A DNA stretch of 64,000 nucleotides from G965230065 sp965230065 (GTDB lineage: Bacteria > Bacteroidota > Bacteroidia > Cytophagales > Cyclobacteriaceae): positions 1,674,001-1,738,000 of the forward strand of contig OZ245942.1 in assembly GCA_965230065.1 (NCBI GenBank), read 5' to 3'. The position numbers were made by a program, and so were the translations under genes. Shown piece by piece: positions 55,601 through 63,757 of the stretch. The notes below the pieces were generated by a model. The model was not told where the DNA came from. It ran no database searches and saw only the letters and a program-made list of their open reading frames with translations. The stretch's first letter is position 1, and each line of letters begins with the position of its first letter.

Positions 55601-58600
55601 TCCAAACATAATATGATTCTCCGCCTGATGAAGCCATATCAGAACCCAATTCATAGATGGGGATGGCATCCCGCAAATGAGCACCATAAGGAATTCCCCA
55701 CAAACCTGCCCGCGTAAGGGTGAACGCATTCCAGGTAACCGTCGGATCTTTTTTTATCATTTCTACGGTGAGCAATGCAAACTGAAAACTCATTTGCAAA
55801 TGATTCCGGGAAGTGAGTACAGCACAAAACATAGCATAAACGCAGGCTGTCTCCTTACAATGTCCATACCTGAGAGAATTGGATACAGCTTTTAATATGA
55901 AATATTGAAAATGAAGCATCTTATTCTGAGTCAGGCAAGTATTAATGAAAATGGGCATTAAACTCATATTGACCAATTGTATTTCGTTGGTCATCGGGGG
56001 TGCCTCTATCAATGACGATATGGAAATATTGGATAATAATCTGTTCACTTTTTTCCATTCTTTTTCAATCAGCACCTTGAGTGTTTTTTCATCCTTCGGA
56101 ATTTTAATATCTATCAGATGGAAGGCCTGTAACAGCGTACTATACTCCGTGTCAAATCTATTCAGCCATTGATACAATAATCCTTTATGCTTTAAAATAT
56201 GGAGCTTATCAATATCGGTGTGGGCATTTTCTAATACTTCATCCAGGATCACCTCCGCCTCTTCAAAATATTGCAGGTATTTTTTACTGTCGGACAGGGC
56301 TAGTTTTAATGATAACATCAAGGGATACTGCTGTTTCCAGCCTGCGTCGGATAATTGATCAATACCGTTTTGAATAAAGCGCTCGGCCGCCTGATGCGCA
56401 TTGCTGGCCTGCGCCTTTTTACCGGCCTGTAAACACAACTCAGCCAATTCTATTTTCTCAGCATCCTCATGCATGTATTCTTTTCCGGCAATCAACTGGT
56501 TCACCACATCAAAAATATGTTCCTGTGAAATACTTTGCAGGTCTTTATCTCTTCTTAATTCATTCAACATCAATCGGCCGGCCCGGTAATGAACTGCCTG
56601 TTTCTTCGAATCCTGGATGAGGGAATAAACGGCCTGTTGTATTTTATCATGGGCAAAAGAATACACTTCAATGCCATTAGGAACCAGAATATCTTCCCAA
56701 AGCGCAGCCTCTAGTTCCGACCGTATTTTGTCTTCTGACATTTCACTGATAACAGACAAAAGTTTTATTTCAAACAACGTCCCGATACAAGCGGCAGATT
56801 GTAAAATCTCTTGTGTCTTTGCTGGCAAACCCTTTACCTTGACGATCAGCAGATCGACAACGTTGTCAGTTACTTTTAACGCCTGGATCCTTTGGATGTC
56901 CCATATCCATCGGTAGCCAGATCCATTATCTGCTTCATAAGAAATAGCCTCATTATCATAGATGGACTGAAGCATTTGCCGCACAAAAAATGGATTGCCC
57001 CTTGTTTTATTAGCTATTAAATCAGAGAGTTCCTGAGATGTCGCTGGTGAACAGGAAAGTGTATCACATACCAACTGCTCGACATGTGCTGAAGGAAGAT
57101 TTTCCAGCACAATATGGAAAACAGGGATGTTTTGATCTTCAAATTCCCGTATCAATACTCGCAATGGATGTTGTTCATCCACTTCATTGTTTCTGTAAGC
57201 CCCCGTGATCATAAGATACCGGAATCTTTTTTCCATCATCAGTAAATGTAAAAGATCAATGGAGGCAGGGTCGGCCCACTGCCAGTCGTCAATGAAAATG
57301 AACAGGGGGTGATCATCCTTGGTTATGGTAAAAATAAAGCTTTTCACCACCTCCCTGAACCTCATTTTATTGCCACGCTGATCTAATTCAGGTACTTCTT
57401 TTTGGGGTCCGATAATTTTTTCCAATCGGGGCACCACATCCATCAGTACCTTTCCTTTTCCATCAAGCGCTTTTAAAATTACATTTTTCCACTTCTCAAG
57501 GTTGACAGGGTTTTCGGTTAAAAGCAGATCTACAAATTGATTAAAAGCCTGTATCCAGGCATAATAAGGGATATCTCTCTGGTACTGATCAAATTTTCCA
57601 CTGATAAAATAGCCTCTTTTTTCCGTGATGGTTTTGTACACTTCCTGCACCAGTGAAGTCTTACCCACTCCGGCATAACCGGAAATAAAAGCCAGTTGAT
57701 GCTCACCGTTACAAGCGCTTTCAAATAACTGCAGCAGTTGTGTTGTCTCCTTTTCCCTTCCATACAGTGCCTGAGGGAGCTTGAATTTTCCATAAAAATC
57801 ATTTTCGGCTAAGGGAAATGTCATGATTTCCCCCTTTTCTTCCCATTGCATGAGACATTGTTGCAGGTCATGTTTTAATCCGAAAACAGATTGATAGCGA
57901 TCATCTGCATTTTTTTCCACAAGTTTCAGGATGATTTTAGAAAGCACCTGAGGAACATTGCCTTCAACATGGGGTGCCACAGGTGTATGCGCAATATGCG
58001 CATACACCAGCTCCAGTGTATCTTTACCTGCAAAAGGCAATTGCCCGGTGAGCATTTCATAAAAGATCACGCCCAGAGAATATAAATCCGAGCGTTCATC
58101 TACACTTCGATTGATCCTGCCGGTTTGCTCCGGGGAGATATATGCCAATGATCCTTCCTCCTGCTCCGGGTTGTCAAAATCCTGAGGCTTTAGGTGGGTT
58201 TTCCCAGCCAAACCAAAATCTATGAGCTTGATCTCATTTTTGAGATTAACCAGAATATTTTCGGAAGTGAGGTGCTTGTGAATGATATGCAAGTGATGCA
58301 GAGTTTCCAGGGGGCTGACGATATGAATGGCTACCTGTAAAAAATTGTACAGGTCAAATGGGTTATTGATCAACCTTTTTTTGAGGTTGATGCCCTCAAA
58401 ATATTCTAATTCTAAGGCGGGCTTACCACCCAGACTTTTTAATGCTAACGCTTTTCTTACCCCTGGAATACTGAGATCATTTGTAATATTGAACTCGTTT
58501 TTCAAATATCTTTCTTCCCGCCTATTCAACACCTCAGTATGTAGGATCTTTAGTACTTTCTCAGGCTCATTTTCAGGGGTATCAACTTTAAAGATAGAAC

Positions 58601-58649
58601 ATGCCTTTCCTCCGTAAATTAATTGACCATATGAAGAAGTATCATGCAT
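52650..58649 (-). CDS. Giant kinase-like/AAA/GAF/histidine kinase/receiver/AraC regulator
   Basis: A 1999-residue protein combining in order: a Ser/Thr kinase-like domain (8-275), an AAA-16 ATPase (about 290-560; Walker A GYAGVGKTSL near 330, Walker B FIFIDDWQWADP), a helical TPR-like region (560-1290), GAF (about 1310-1465), a histidine kinase with H-box RFFANISHEFRTPLTLILG near 1480 and ATPase domain (1590-1710), receiver (VVEDHQ; phospho-Asp in ISDIMMPGMDGY near 1790), and AraC DNA-binding domain (about 1890-1990). No signal peptide or transmembrane helix is visible, so it is cytosolic. The kinase has Lys34 and DFG (144-146), but the catalytic HRD-type Asp is His126 (HKHLTSENIL). It points away from the FAD gene across a shared 172-nt promoter gap. 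Confidence 0.92.
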   Translation of the reverse strand: MHDTSSYGQLIYGGKACSIFKVDTPENEPEKVLKILHTEVLNRREERYLKNEFNITNDLSIPGVRKALALKSLGGKPALELEYFEGINLKKRLINNPFDLYNFLQVAIHIVSPLETLHHLHIIHKHLTSENILVNLKNEIKLIDFGLAGKTHLKPQDFDNPEQEEGSLAYISPEQTGRINRSVDERSDLYSLGVIFYEMLTGQLPFAGKDTLELVYAHIAHTPVAPHVEGNVPQVLSKIILKLVEKNADDRYQSVFGLKHDLQQCLMQWEEKGEIMTFPLAENDFYGKFKLPQALYGREKETTQLLQLFESACNGEHQLAFISGYAGVGKTSLVQEVYKTITEKRGYFISGKFDQYQRDIPYYAWIQAFNQFVDLLLTENPVNLEKWKNVILKALDGKGKVLMDVVPRLEKIIGPQKEVPELDQRGNKMRFREVVKSFIFTITKDDHPLFIFIDDWQWADPASIDLLHLLMMEKRFRYLMITGAYRNNEVDEQHPLRVLIREFEDQNIPVFHIVLENLPSAHVEQLVCDTLSCSPATSQELSDLIANKTRGNPFFVRQMLQSIYDNEAISYEADNGSGYRWIWDIQRIQALKVTDNVVDLLIVKVKGLPAKTQEILQSAACIGTLFEIKLLSVISEMSEDKIRSELEAALWEDILVPNGIEVYSFAHDKIQQAVYSLIQDSKKQAVHYRAGRLMLNELRRDKDLQSISQEHIFDVVNQLIAGKEYMHEDAEKIELAELCLQAGKKAQASNAHQAAERFIQNGIDQLSDAGWKQQYPLMLSLKLALSDSKKYLQYFEEAEVILDEVLENAHTDIDKLHILKHKGLLYQWLNRFDTEYSTLLQAFHLIDIKIPKDEKTLKVLIEKEWKKVNRLLSNISISSLIEAPPMTNEIQLVNMSLMPIFINTCLTQNKMLHFQYFILKAVSNSLRYGHCKETACVYAMFCAVLTSRNHLQMSFQFALLTVEMIKKDPTVTWNAFTLTRAGLWGIPYGAHLRDAIPIYELGSDMASSGGESYYVWNVRLDIFFHRLAMGDSLHHMLEATHNIIKGGEESEVIMWQDLGNIERHLIKHLMDTPEGNSIYISASINDILVQQNPFTLGFYYHNQLQYYCWFPESKAPLGFIEKARRFHKALMTNIKWADFDFYASLFITQRFDEIVSERKSPYWEEIEKSLENLRLRAEACPDNFAHKYYLICAEISRIENNFLDAQDYYTKSVVEAEKYGFIQIQALAEELFADFYIEKGLKNSATGHVWEARKLYHQWGAFAKVKQLETRYPAYFDLPIHKQEKTEDTTTPRAFDFMSIIKAVQAISSEIVLSNLVEKMMKNVIESAGAEKGVLIENKDDHLSIQATGNAQGMVQVLQEIPVEKSTELPLAIVHFVARTRKHVVLDNATQNVRYVHDPYIQSNHPLSVLCFPVIRKEKLMAIFYLENNQIEGAFSAERLELLKILSTQIAISLENALLYANRLESEKIHEIEKSKSRFFANISHEFRTPLTLILGLVKKIKEGNFTEDEKQEQCTVLLRNAERLLQLINQLLDLSKLEAKNMRLEVAEHNVTRLMEGMVQTFVPLACQKNIGFTFRLPDKQVKGFLDADKLDKIVSNLLGNALKFTPENGEVWLEVKTKDMDDDWVQMRVKDNGPGIAQKEIGRIFDRFYQAGSSRQHGMAGSGLGLALTRELVELHKGKITVNSVAGKGLLFTVDLPIGSAYYTSAEIVDKEEQSQVKTTFRQVAAPPKATEVETDKNAKKRKQILVVEDHQDLSHFITGILKNEYKVSQSKDGVEGLERALKEIPDLVISDIMMPGMDGYSLCQNLKNDVRTSHIPVILLTARADVYSKIEGLETGADDYLTKPFNEQELLARVKNLIRQREKLKEIFAQNIQVAPQELAVSSQDQRFLQRVMEITEDQLSNPHFGVEDFCRKIGVSRAQLYRKLHALTGFSANEFIREMRLKRAAALIEQQFGSITEIAYETGFISLSYFSTRFQQRFGKSPKAYSKPFNHNLKS

Positions 58650-58733
58650 CTTGTTTAAAAAAGCTCCCTTAATAACAATATAAGCACTTAATGGTTGCCA
58701 CGCAATCCGGTTTAAAAAAACAACTGTTTCATT

Positions 58734-58780
58734 CCTGAATCAAATCGATCAATATTTGAATCATTTGAGATAGAGAAAGA
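58734..58780. promoter_or_regulatory. Copy 1 of a shared upstream element
   Basis: CCTGAATCAAATC and AATATTTGAAT, 3-4 nt apart, recur at 63253-63300. Within it TGAATCAAAT and ATTTGAATCA form a near-palindrome. It lies in the gap between the divergent giant kinase and FAD oxidoreductase genes, 42 nt before the latter. It could be an AraC-type binding site. Confidence 0.55.
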
Positions 58781-58821
58781 ATGGATTACTCACTAGCTTT
58801 AATATAAAAAAACCCATCACC

Positions 58822-60261
58822 ATGAAAAACACATTACATGCCATCCAAAACGAAGCAGACACTGAATTGTCAGAAGCTGCCTTAGAAGCCTTTCAAAACA
58901 GTTTTAAAGGAGTTGTAATCCTGCAGGAAGATGAGCAATATGAATCTTCCCGCCTGGTATGGAACAAAATGATCGATAAGAAGCCTGCCATCATTGCGCG
59001 TTGCGCTGGTGTAGCGGATGTGATCAAAGCCGTGAATTTTGCCAGGGAAAACCATTTGCAGGTTGCCATCCGAGGAGGTGCCCATAATGTGGCAGGGCAT
59101 GCCGTTGGTGATAATGCGCTCGTAATAGACTTGTCTAATATGCGCACCGTATTGGTAAACCCGAAAAAAATGACAGCCGAAGTGCAGGGAGGGGCCACCT
59201 GGTTCGATGTGGATACGGAAACACAGGCTTTCGGTTTGGCTTGTGCAGGTGGGGTAGTTTCCGAAACCGGAGTGGCTGGCCTCACATTGGGCGGAGGGTT
59301 GAGCTGGATGAGGAGAAAAGTTGGGATGAGTATTGATAACCTCATCGGTGCCGATGTAGTGCTGGCCAATGGGGAGTTTGTGCATGCCAGCGCCACGGAA
59401 AACCAAGACCTGTTCTGGGCCCTCAGGGGAGGGGGAGGTAATTTTGGGGTGGTCACCTGTTTTGAATTCAAATTGCAGGAACTGGGCCCCGAAGTTTTTT
59501 TTACCGCATGTATGTACCCACAGGAAGAAGCCGAAAAAGTATTGCGTTTTTGGGTAGAATTTACCAGAACTGCCCCCAATGAACTATCTTCGGATTGCAT
59601 CCAATGGTCCATTCCCGATCACCCAAATTTTCCGGAAGAACTCCATGGTAAATCAATTATCGTCATAGCTGGCATGTATGCGGGCGCTCCCGAAGAAGGA
59701 AAGAAAATAATGCAACCCTTACGGGAGATTACAACGCCCCTTTTAGATTTGAGCAATGTTTACCCTTATGTGGGTGTACAGCAAATGTTCGATCCTTTTT
59801 TGCAGAAACAAACATTGCATGGCTATTGGAAATGTATTTACCTGGATGACCTGACAGCAGCATTGCAAAAGCGGATCATTGAAAAGGCAAATGAAGTACC
59901 TGCCCCTCAAACGATTTTGTCCATTCGAAATCTTCAGGGGGCCATCAGTGAGGTGCCCGCTGAGGCGACCGCTTTTGGTGATCGCTCCGCAAGGTTCTTA
60001 TTCAGTATTGATACCATGTGGCTCGACCCTTCCGAAAATGAAAAAAATATCCAATGGACGCGGGATTTCTTCAATGAAATGCAGGCCCACTCCAAAGGGA
60101 AGGTTTATTTTAATTTCAATAGTGATTTGGCTGGGCCCTCAGATATCCTCAGGGATTCATTTGGTGCGAATTATGAGAAAATTGTGGCCATCAAAACCAA
60201 GTATGATCCGGACAACTTTTTCCGGTTGAATACCAATATCCAACCCATCACTAAAACTTGA
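58822..60261 (+). CDS. FAD-binding oxidoreductase of the BBE-like family
   Basis: A 479-residue flavoprotein. The FAD domain (about 55-220) contains RGGAHNVAGHAVGDNALVID, whose His is the usual site for covalent FAD. It continues with GGLTLGGG-like VAGLTLGGGLSWMRRKVGMS and LRGGGGNFGVV. The C-terminal BBE region ends near YDPDNFFRLNTNI. Family members oxidise alcohols, sugars or alkaloid-like substrates with O2. No signal peptide is visible, so it is probably cytosolic. It begins a run of four same-strand genes and is followed after 5 nt by the DUF1326 gene. Confidence 0.92.
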   Translation: MKNTLHAIQNEADTELSEAALEAFQNSFKGVVILQEDEQYESSRLVWNKMIDKKPAIIARCAGVADVIKAVNFARENHLQVAIRGGAHNVAGHAVGDNALVIDLSNMRTVLVNPKKMTAEVQGGATWFDVDTETQAFGLACAGGVVSETGVAGLTLGGGLSWMRRKVGMSIDNLIGADVVLANGEFVHASATENQDLFWALRGGGGNFGVVTCFEFKLQELGPEVFFTACMYPQEEAEKVLRFWVEFTRTAPNELSSDCIQWSIPDHPNFPEELHGKSIIVIAGMYAGAPEEGKKIMQPLREITTPLLDLSNVYPYVGVQQMFDPFLQKQTLHGYWKCIYLDDLTAALQKRIIEKANEVPAPQTILSIRNLQGAISEVPAEATAFGDRSARFLFSIDTMWLDPSENEKNIQWTRDFFNEMQAHSKGKVYFNFNSDLAGPSDILRDSFGANYEKIVAIKTKYDPDNFFRLNTNIQPITKT

Positions 60262-60266
60262 AAGTC

Positions 60267-61010
60267 ATGAAAAACATCATCAAAAAAACCTCGGGATGGC
60301 TGCTCGCAGGCTGTCTATTTTGTTCTACTTCAGTATTGGCGCAGCAAGAAACTACTGCTGCATGGGATTTCAATGCTACCATCATTGAGGCATGCAGTTG
60401 CCCCATGTTTTGCCAATGTTTTTTCAGTACCCAACCGGCAGAGCATCATGGGGGCGAACATGCGGGAAATCACGGTGCAGCCGCGGAACATTATTGCCGC
60501 TTCAACAACGCTTTCAAAGTCAATGAAGGCACCTACAACGGAGTGCCGCTCAATGACGCAAAATTCTGGTTGTCAGGAGATTTAGGAGAAGATTTTTCCC
60601 AGTTTGAAACGAAATGGGCGAAGCTCACTTTCGATCCTTCCGTGACCCCGGAACAAAGAGAGGGGATCAAGGAGATTCTGGGCAATGTTTATCCTTTCAA
60701 ATGGGAATCTTTTTCCGTAGCTGAAGATGCTACCATGCAATGGGAAGCCACCCAGGACATGGCCACTGCCTCCCTGGATGACGGAAAGGTGGCCGAAGTA
60801 GTGCTCAACCGGCAGGCAGGCATGACCGATGAACCGGTGGTGATCCATAACCTCCGGTATGCCATGGCGCCCCGCAACGACGGACTCATACTCATGCCCA
60901 ATGCCGTGGAGGCCTACCGGGCAGGTGATGATGCTTTCGAATTCAAAGGCACCACAGGTTTTATGGTGACCATCGATATGAGTTCAGAAGACTTGAAGGA
61001 AAGCCATTAG
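60267..61010 (+). CDS. Secreted DUF1326 protein
   Basis: ATG 60267 is chosen (247 residues); a TTG 9 nt upstream overlaps the previous stop codon and is less likely. A signal peptide precedes AQQETTAAWDFNATIIEACSC. The family hallmark CSCPMFCQCFF (four Cys in a row of eleven) is present, followed by a His-rich loop (HHGGEHAGNHG) that is not standard in the family. The Cys cluster and His loop suggest metal or heme binding (inference). It sits 5 nt after the FAD oxidoreductase and is probably in one operon, so it may serve that enzyme's chemistry. Its molecular function is unknown. Confidence 0.88.
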   Translation: MKNIIKKTSGWLLAGCLFCSTSVLAQQETTAAWDFNATIIEACSCPMFCQCFFSTQPAEHHGGEHAGNHGAAAEHYCRFNNAFKVNEGTYNGVPLNDAKFWLSGDLGEDFSQFETKWAKLTFDPSVTPEQREGIKEILGNVYPFKWESFSVAEDATMQWEATQDMATASLDDGKVAEVVLNRQAGMTDEPVVIHNLRYAMAPRNDGLILMPNAVEAYRAGDDAFEFKGTTGFMVTIDMSSEDLKESH

Positions 61011-61099
61011 AAAAACACATATCTCAGGGTGTCCTGCCTTCCGGCAGGGTGCCCATTTTTGAATTAAACCAATTTCTATAGTTAAAGAAAAGATCTAGC

Positions 61100-61726
61100 A
61101 TGATGAAAAGGAGAAACATTTTAACCCTAATTAAATTGAGTCCATTAGCTCTTGTTTCGGCCACTTCTTCCAGTTCCAATCCATTGGTAGAGATTTTAAT
61201 AACCCGGTGGAAAAAGTCGAAGGAATACTCACTGGCGGTATTTAATGCCATGCCTGAAGAGTTCATAGAATTCAGCCCTTCCAAGGAACAGATGACCTTT
61301 GCTCAACACTTTATTTATCTTGGTTTTTTCAACAATATGTTCATGTGTATTATGATAGATCAAATAGGGCTTACCGATACAAAAAGTTTATTCAGTGAAA
61401 AATGTCTGTTAGAACGACCTGATGAACTGGCCCTTTTCGAGCATGCTCAATTAAACCAAAGACCCGTTTCTGCCAATAAACAGCTAGTGAGTGAATACAT
61501 AACAAAAACGCATGACTTTGTAACTTCTACACTCGCCATAATCAATGATGAAGCCCTCAGTAAAGGGAAGCAAAAACCGAAGCACGAGGCTTTTGAGGGT
61601 CATTCAAATTTAGACTTCATTTTACGAGGAGAAAACCATACGGCTCATCATCGGGCCCAGGCGGTGACCTACCTTCGTATGAAAGGCATTACTCCTCCCA
61701 GTTATCGGGATTATAATATTTTATAG
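61100..61726 (+). CDS. DinB-family four-helix protein
   Basis: A 208-residue protein of the DinB/YfiT-like fold: ILITRWKKSKEYSLAVFNAMP as helix 1, TFAQHFIYLGFFNN with a His as helix 2, and ENHTAHHRAQAVTYLRMKG near the end with the two further His of the metal triad. DinB-like proteins bind divalent metal and often act in thiol or detoxification chemistry. The first 25 residues (MMKRRNILTLIKLSPLALVSATSSSS) resemble a weak signal peptide, unusual for this family. It follows the DUF1326 gene by 89 nt. Confidence 0.87.
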   Translation: MMKRRNILTLIKLSPLALVSATSSSSNPLVEILITRWKKSKEYSLAVFNAMPEEFIEFSPSKEQMTFAQHFIYLGFFNNMFMCIMIDQIGLTDTKSLFSEKCLLERPDELALFEHAQLNQRPVSANKQLVSEYITKTHDFVTSTLAIINDEALSKGKQKPKHEAFEGHSNLDFILRGENHTAHHRAQAVTYLRMKGITPPSYRDYNIL

Positions 61727-61753
61727 GCAGTAGTCAAAAATTTATAAAAAACA

Positions 61754-62632
61754 ATGCTAATTAAAATCATAGCATTCACAATCACATCATTCTTTGCCAT
61801 CTCTGCTTTTTCACAAAATGTCCTCGAACCTGTGGAAGTAGGAAGTACACCCTCCTATAACGAAGCCCCGGTTTTTGATAAAGAAGGCAACCTGTATGTT
61901 TCAGAACCCTATCGCGGTCCCGTCACCCGTATTACGCCAACGGGGGAATCCAGTGTGTGGGCTGCATTGGAAGGGGCAAATGGACACCGGATTCTTGAAG
62001 ATGGTAATCATTTGGTGTGCGACAGAATACGAAAAGTTATACTGAAGCTTGATCCCAATGGAGAGGTCATCGGTGAAGCTGCATCAGATTGTGGAGGCAA
62101 ACCCTTGAGGGGGCCAAATGACCTTGTATTGGATGTATACAGTGGATTCTATTTTACCGATCCAAGAAATCAGGAAGACTCCATTGGCCGGGTAGGTTAT
62201 GTGGATTCCTCAGGTAAGTCACATCTTGTGATTGAATGGGTAGGCTATCCCAATGGGATTGCGTTACGTGCCGACGGTAAAGTTTTGTATGTAGCCAACA
62301 GTTTTAAGAACGAAATATGGAGCTATCCTGTCCTTTCCTCTGGTAAGGTAGGGGCTCAAGAAGTATTTGCCAAGCTCCCTGAAGGCGGGCTTCCAGATGG
62401 CATCACCTTTGATGGTGAAGGCAACCTTTATGTTGCCCATTATGGGATGGGAGAGGTACAGGTGCTCAACCCAAAGGGGGAGTTGATTCGCTCGCTACCT
62501 GCCGGACAAAAACGTGTCAGCAATGTTGCTTTTGGCGGCCCTGAAGGGAACCAATTATATATGACAGGATGCCCAAATGAGCTTCAGGAAACAGGGTTTG
62601 TGTATAAACTTGACCTTAGCGAGGCGCATTGA
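61754..62632 (+). CDS. Secreted SMP-30/gluconolactonase-like protein
   Basis: A 292-residue six-bladed beta-propeller of the SMP-30/gluconolactonase family with a signal peptide (MLIKIIAFTITSFFAISAFS). Metal-site segments are in place: EAPVFDKEGNLYVSE, RGPNDLVLD, YPNGIALRADGKVLYVANS and LPDGITFDGEGNLYVAHY. Such enzymes hydrolyse lactones, including gluconolactone-type sugar lactones. The gene is 27 nt after the DinB gene and closes the run, suggesting the FAD oxidoreductase makes a lactone that this enzyme opens (inference). Confidence 0.9.
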   Translation: MLIKIIAFTITSFFAISAFSQNVLEPVEVGSTPSYNEAPVFDKEGNLYVSEPYRGPVTRITPTGESSVWAALEGANGHRILEDGNHLVCDRIRKVILKLDPNGEVIGEAASDCGGKPLRGPNDLVLDVYSGFYFTDPRNQEDSIGRVGYVDSSGKSHLVIEWVGYPNGIALRADGKVLYVANSFKNEIWSYPVLSSGKVGAQEVFAKLPEGGLPDGITFDGEGNLYVAHYGMGEVQVLNPKGELIRSLPAGQKRVSNVAFGGPEGNQLYMTGCPNELQETGFVYKLDLSEAH

Positions 62633-62663
62633 TGGTGTTTCGTACTTTTTTAAGCGGTATACT

Positions 62664-62999
62664 ATGCGGCTGCCAGAGGGGGCTTATACAGTATGGTACG
62701 TAATTTTCAACGAGCCAGACGATTGTAACAATCCTAATCCTGCGGGCGGATCATGCGCCGGTGCAGGCATCGATGACTTTTTATTACCTACGGCAGCAAC
62801 TGCATGGGCTACTGGCGGGATAGTGAAGGCCAACGGGGTGGGCAATTTTCAGGATAGGCTTTACGTAGGGGAAAGAAGGGAACCAGGTACCCAGGAGGCC
62901 TTAATTGGATCAGACCTCACCTCTGCTCTGGAACAAGACGTAAGAAAGGGCCACATCCTCACTTTGAAAAAGAAGTTTATAAAGAACGGGCCAGTGTAG
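62664..62999 (+). pseudogene. Truncated secreted-protein gene
   Basis: The reading frame (starting MRLPEGAYTVWYVIFNEPDD) encodes a conserved-looking middle piece: PAGGSCAGAGIDDFL, then AWATGGIVKANGVGNFQDRL, then YVGERREPGTQEALIGSDL. The usual N-terminal signal and strands are missing and the 3' part runs into transposase DNA, so the original gene was cut. No firm family name is claimed. Confidence 0.55.
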
Positions 63000-63150
63000 A
63001 GCAGTCTATTGGTTGGATCAAAGAGTGTCGTCGGATAGCAACCCGGTATGAAAAACTAGCTGCCTCCGTGGCGCGGTGAGTTTTCTCTCAATGATCAAGT
63101 TGGCTTTTATCCGATATTACCTTAGAAAATATTCATCAGACACAGCCTAG
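62936..63150 (+). pseudogene. Frameshifted C-terminal remnant of an IS5-like transposase
   Basis: In one frame (62936-63079) the codons encode RRKKGPHPHFEKEVYKERAS and VEQSIGWIKECRRIATRYEK, the familiar C-terminal block of DDE transposases of the IS5 type. In another frame (63082-63150) they continue FLSMIKLAFIRYYLRKYSSD to a TAG. The two parts join through a frameshift or small indel near 63080. The rest of the element is missing, so this is a dead tail. Confidence 0.78.
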
Positions 63151-63757
63151 AATGAATAATGTCCATCAAAAGGATGTTACCATCGTAACGCACGGAGTCC
63201 TGGATGCCATTAGTGAGGCACAACGAGGCACACTTATTCAGTTTCATCCCTGCCTGAATCAAATCCAATAATATTTGAATTAAATGAGGTAGAAATAGTT
63301 AAGGAGATGAACTAATTTTATCATAATTAAACAAGTCATAAAACTCCAAACACATTATTTGATATTAGTGATGTAATGAAGTGCTATACAAGCATATATA
63401 ATAAGGAAATAGACGATGGGAAACCGCTCATTCCATATTTAACTCAAGCGAATCACCGCGTTGAAATCCGAAAGTAAACATTTCCAGATAAGGAGTATAT
63501 ACGATGACCGTTAGGCTGAGTGACCCTGTTCGGGCGACTATGACACATAATGTTTACAACCTGAAACTTTATCTGACGGAGTCGACGAGTCGACCCTTGT
63601 ACTGGCGCTAGGCCATGTGTCCCAGCGTTCATTGTGTCTTCTGCGTCATTGCAGTATGTCTCGGTGTGAAAAAAATGCAGCTTCTGCTGCTTTGTACTCA
63701 CACCATTACCCAATGGCATGAAACAGGCATATGATCCACTTTTAAACTTTTACTATT
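63151..63757. other. Non-coding stretch with a copy of the upstream element
   Basis: Between the transposase remnant and the last gene, 607 nt hold no convincing gene. A weak frame of 88 codons on the minus strand (63453-63719) has no recognisable pattern. The shared element at 63253-63300 is the only clear feature. Confidence 0.5.
63253..63300. promoter_or_regulatory. Copy 2 of the shared upstream element
   Basis: CCTGAATCAAATC then AATATTTGAAT, as in 58734-58780, with similar bases before (GTTTCAT) and after (TGAGGTAGA). It lies 458 nt ahead of the next start, much farther than copy 1, so the gene it served may have been lost when the insertion sequence entered. Confidence 0.45.

Noticed and set aside
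63505..63520. GTTAGGC-like core resembling an integron attC end
   Set aside because: Only one of the two core sites is present and no matching inverted partner or integrase was found.
63453..63719. An 88-codon minus-strand frame near the right end
   Set aside because: No signal, domain or helix pattern, and no good ribosome-binding site; it lies in DNA disturbed by the insertion-sequence scar.
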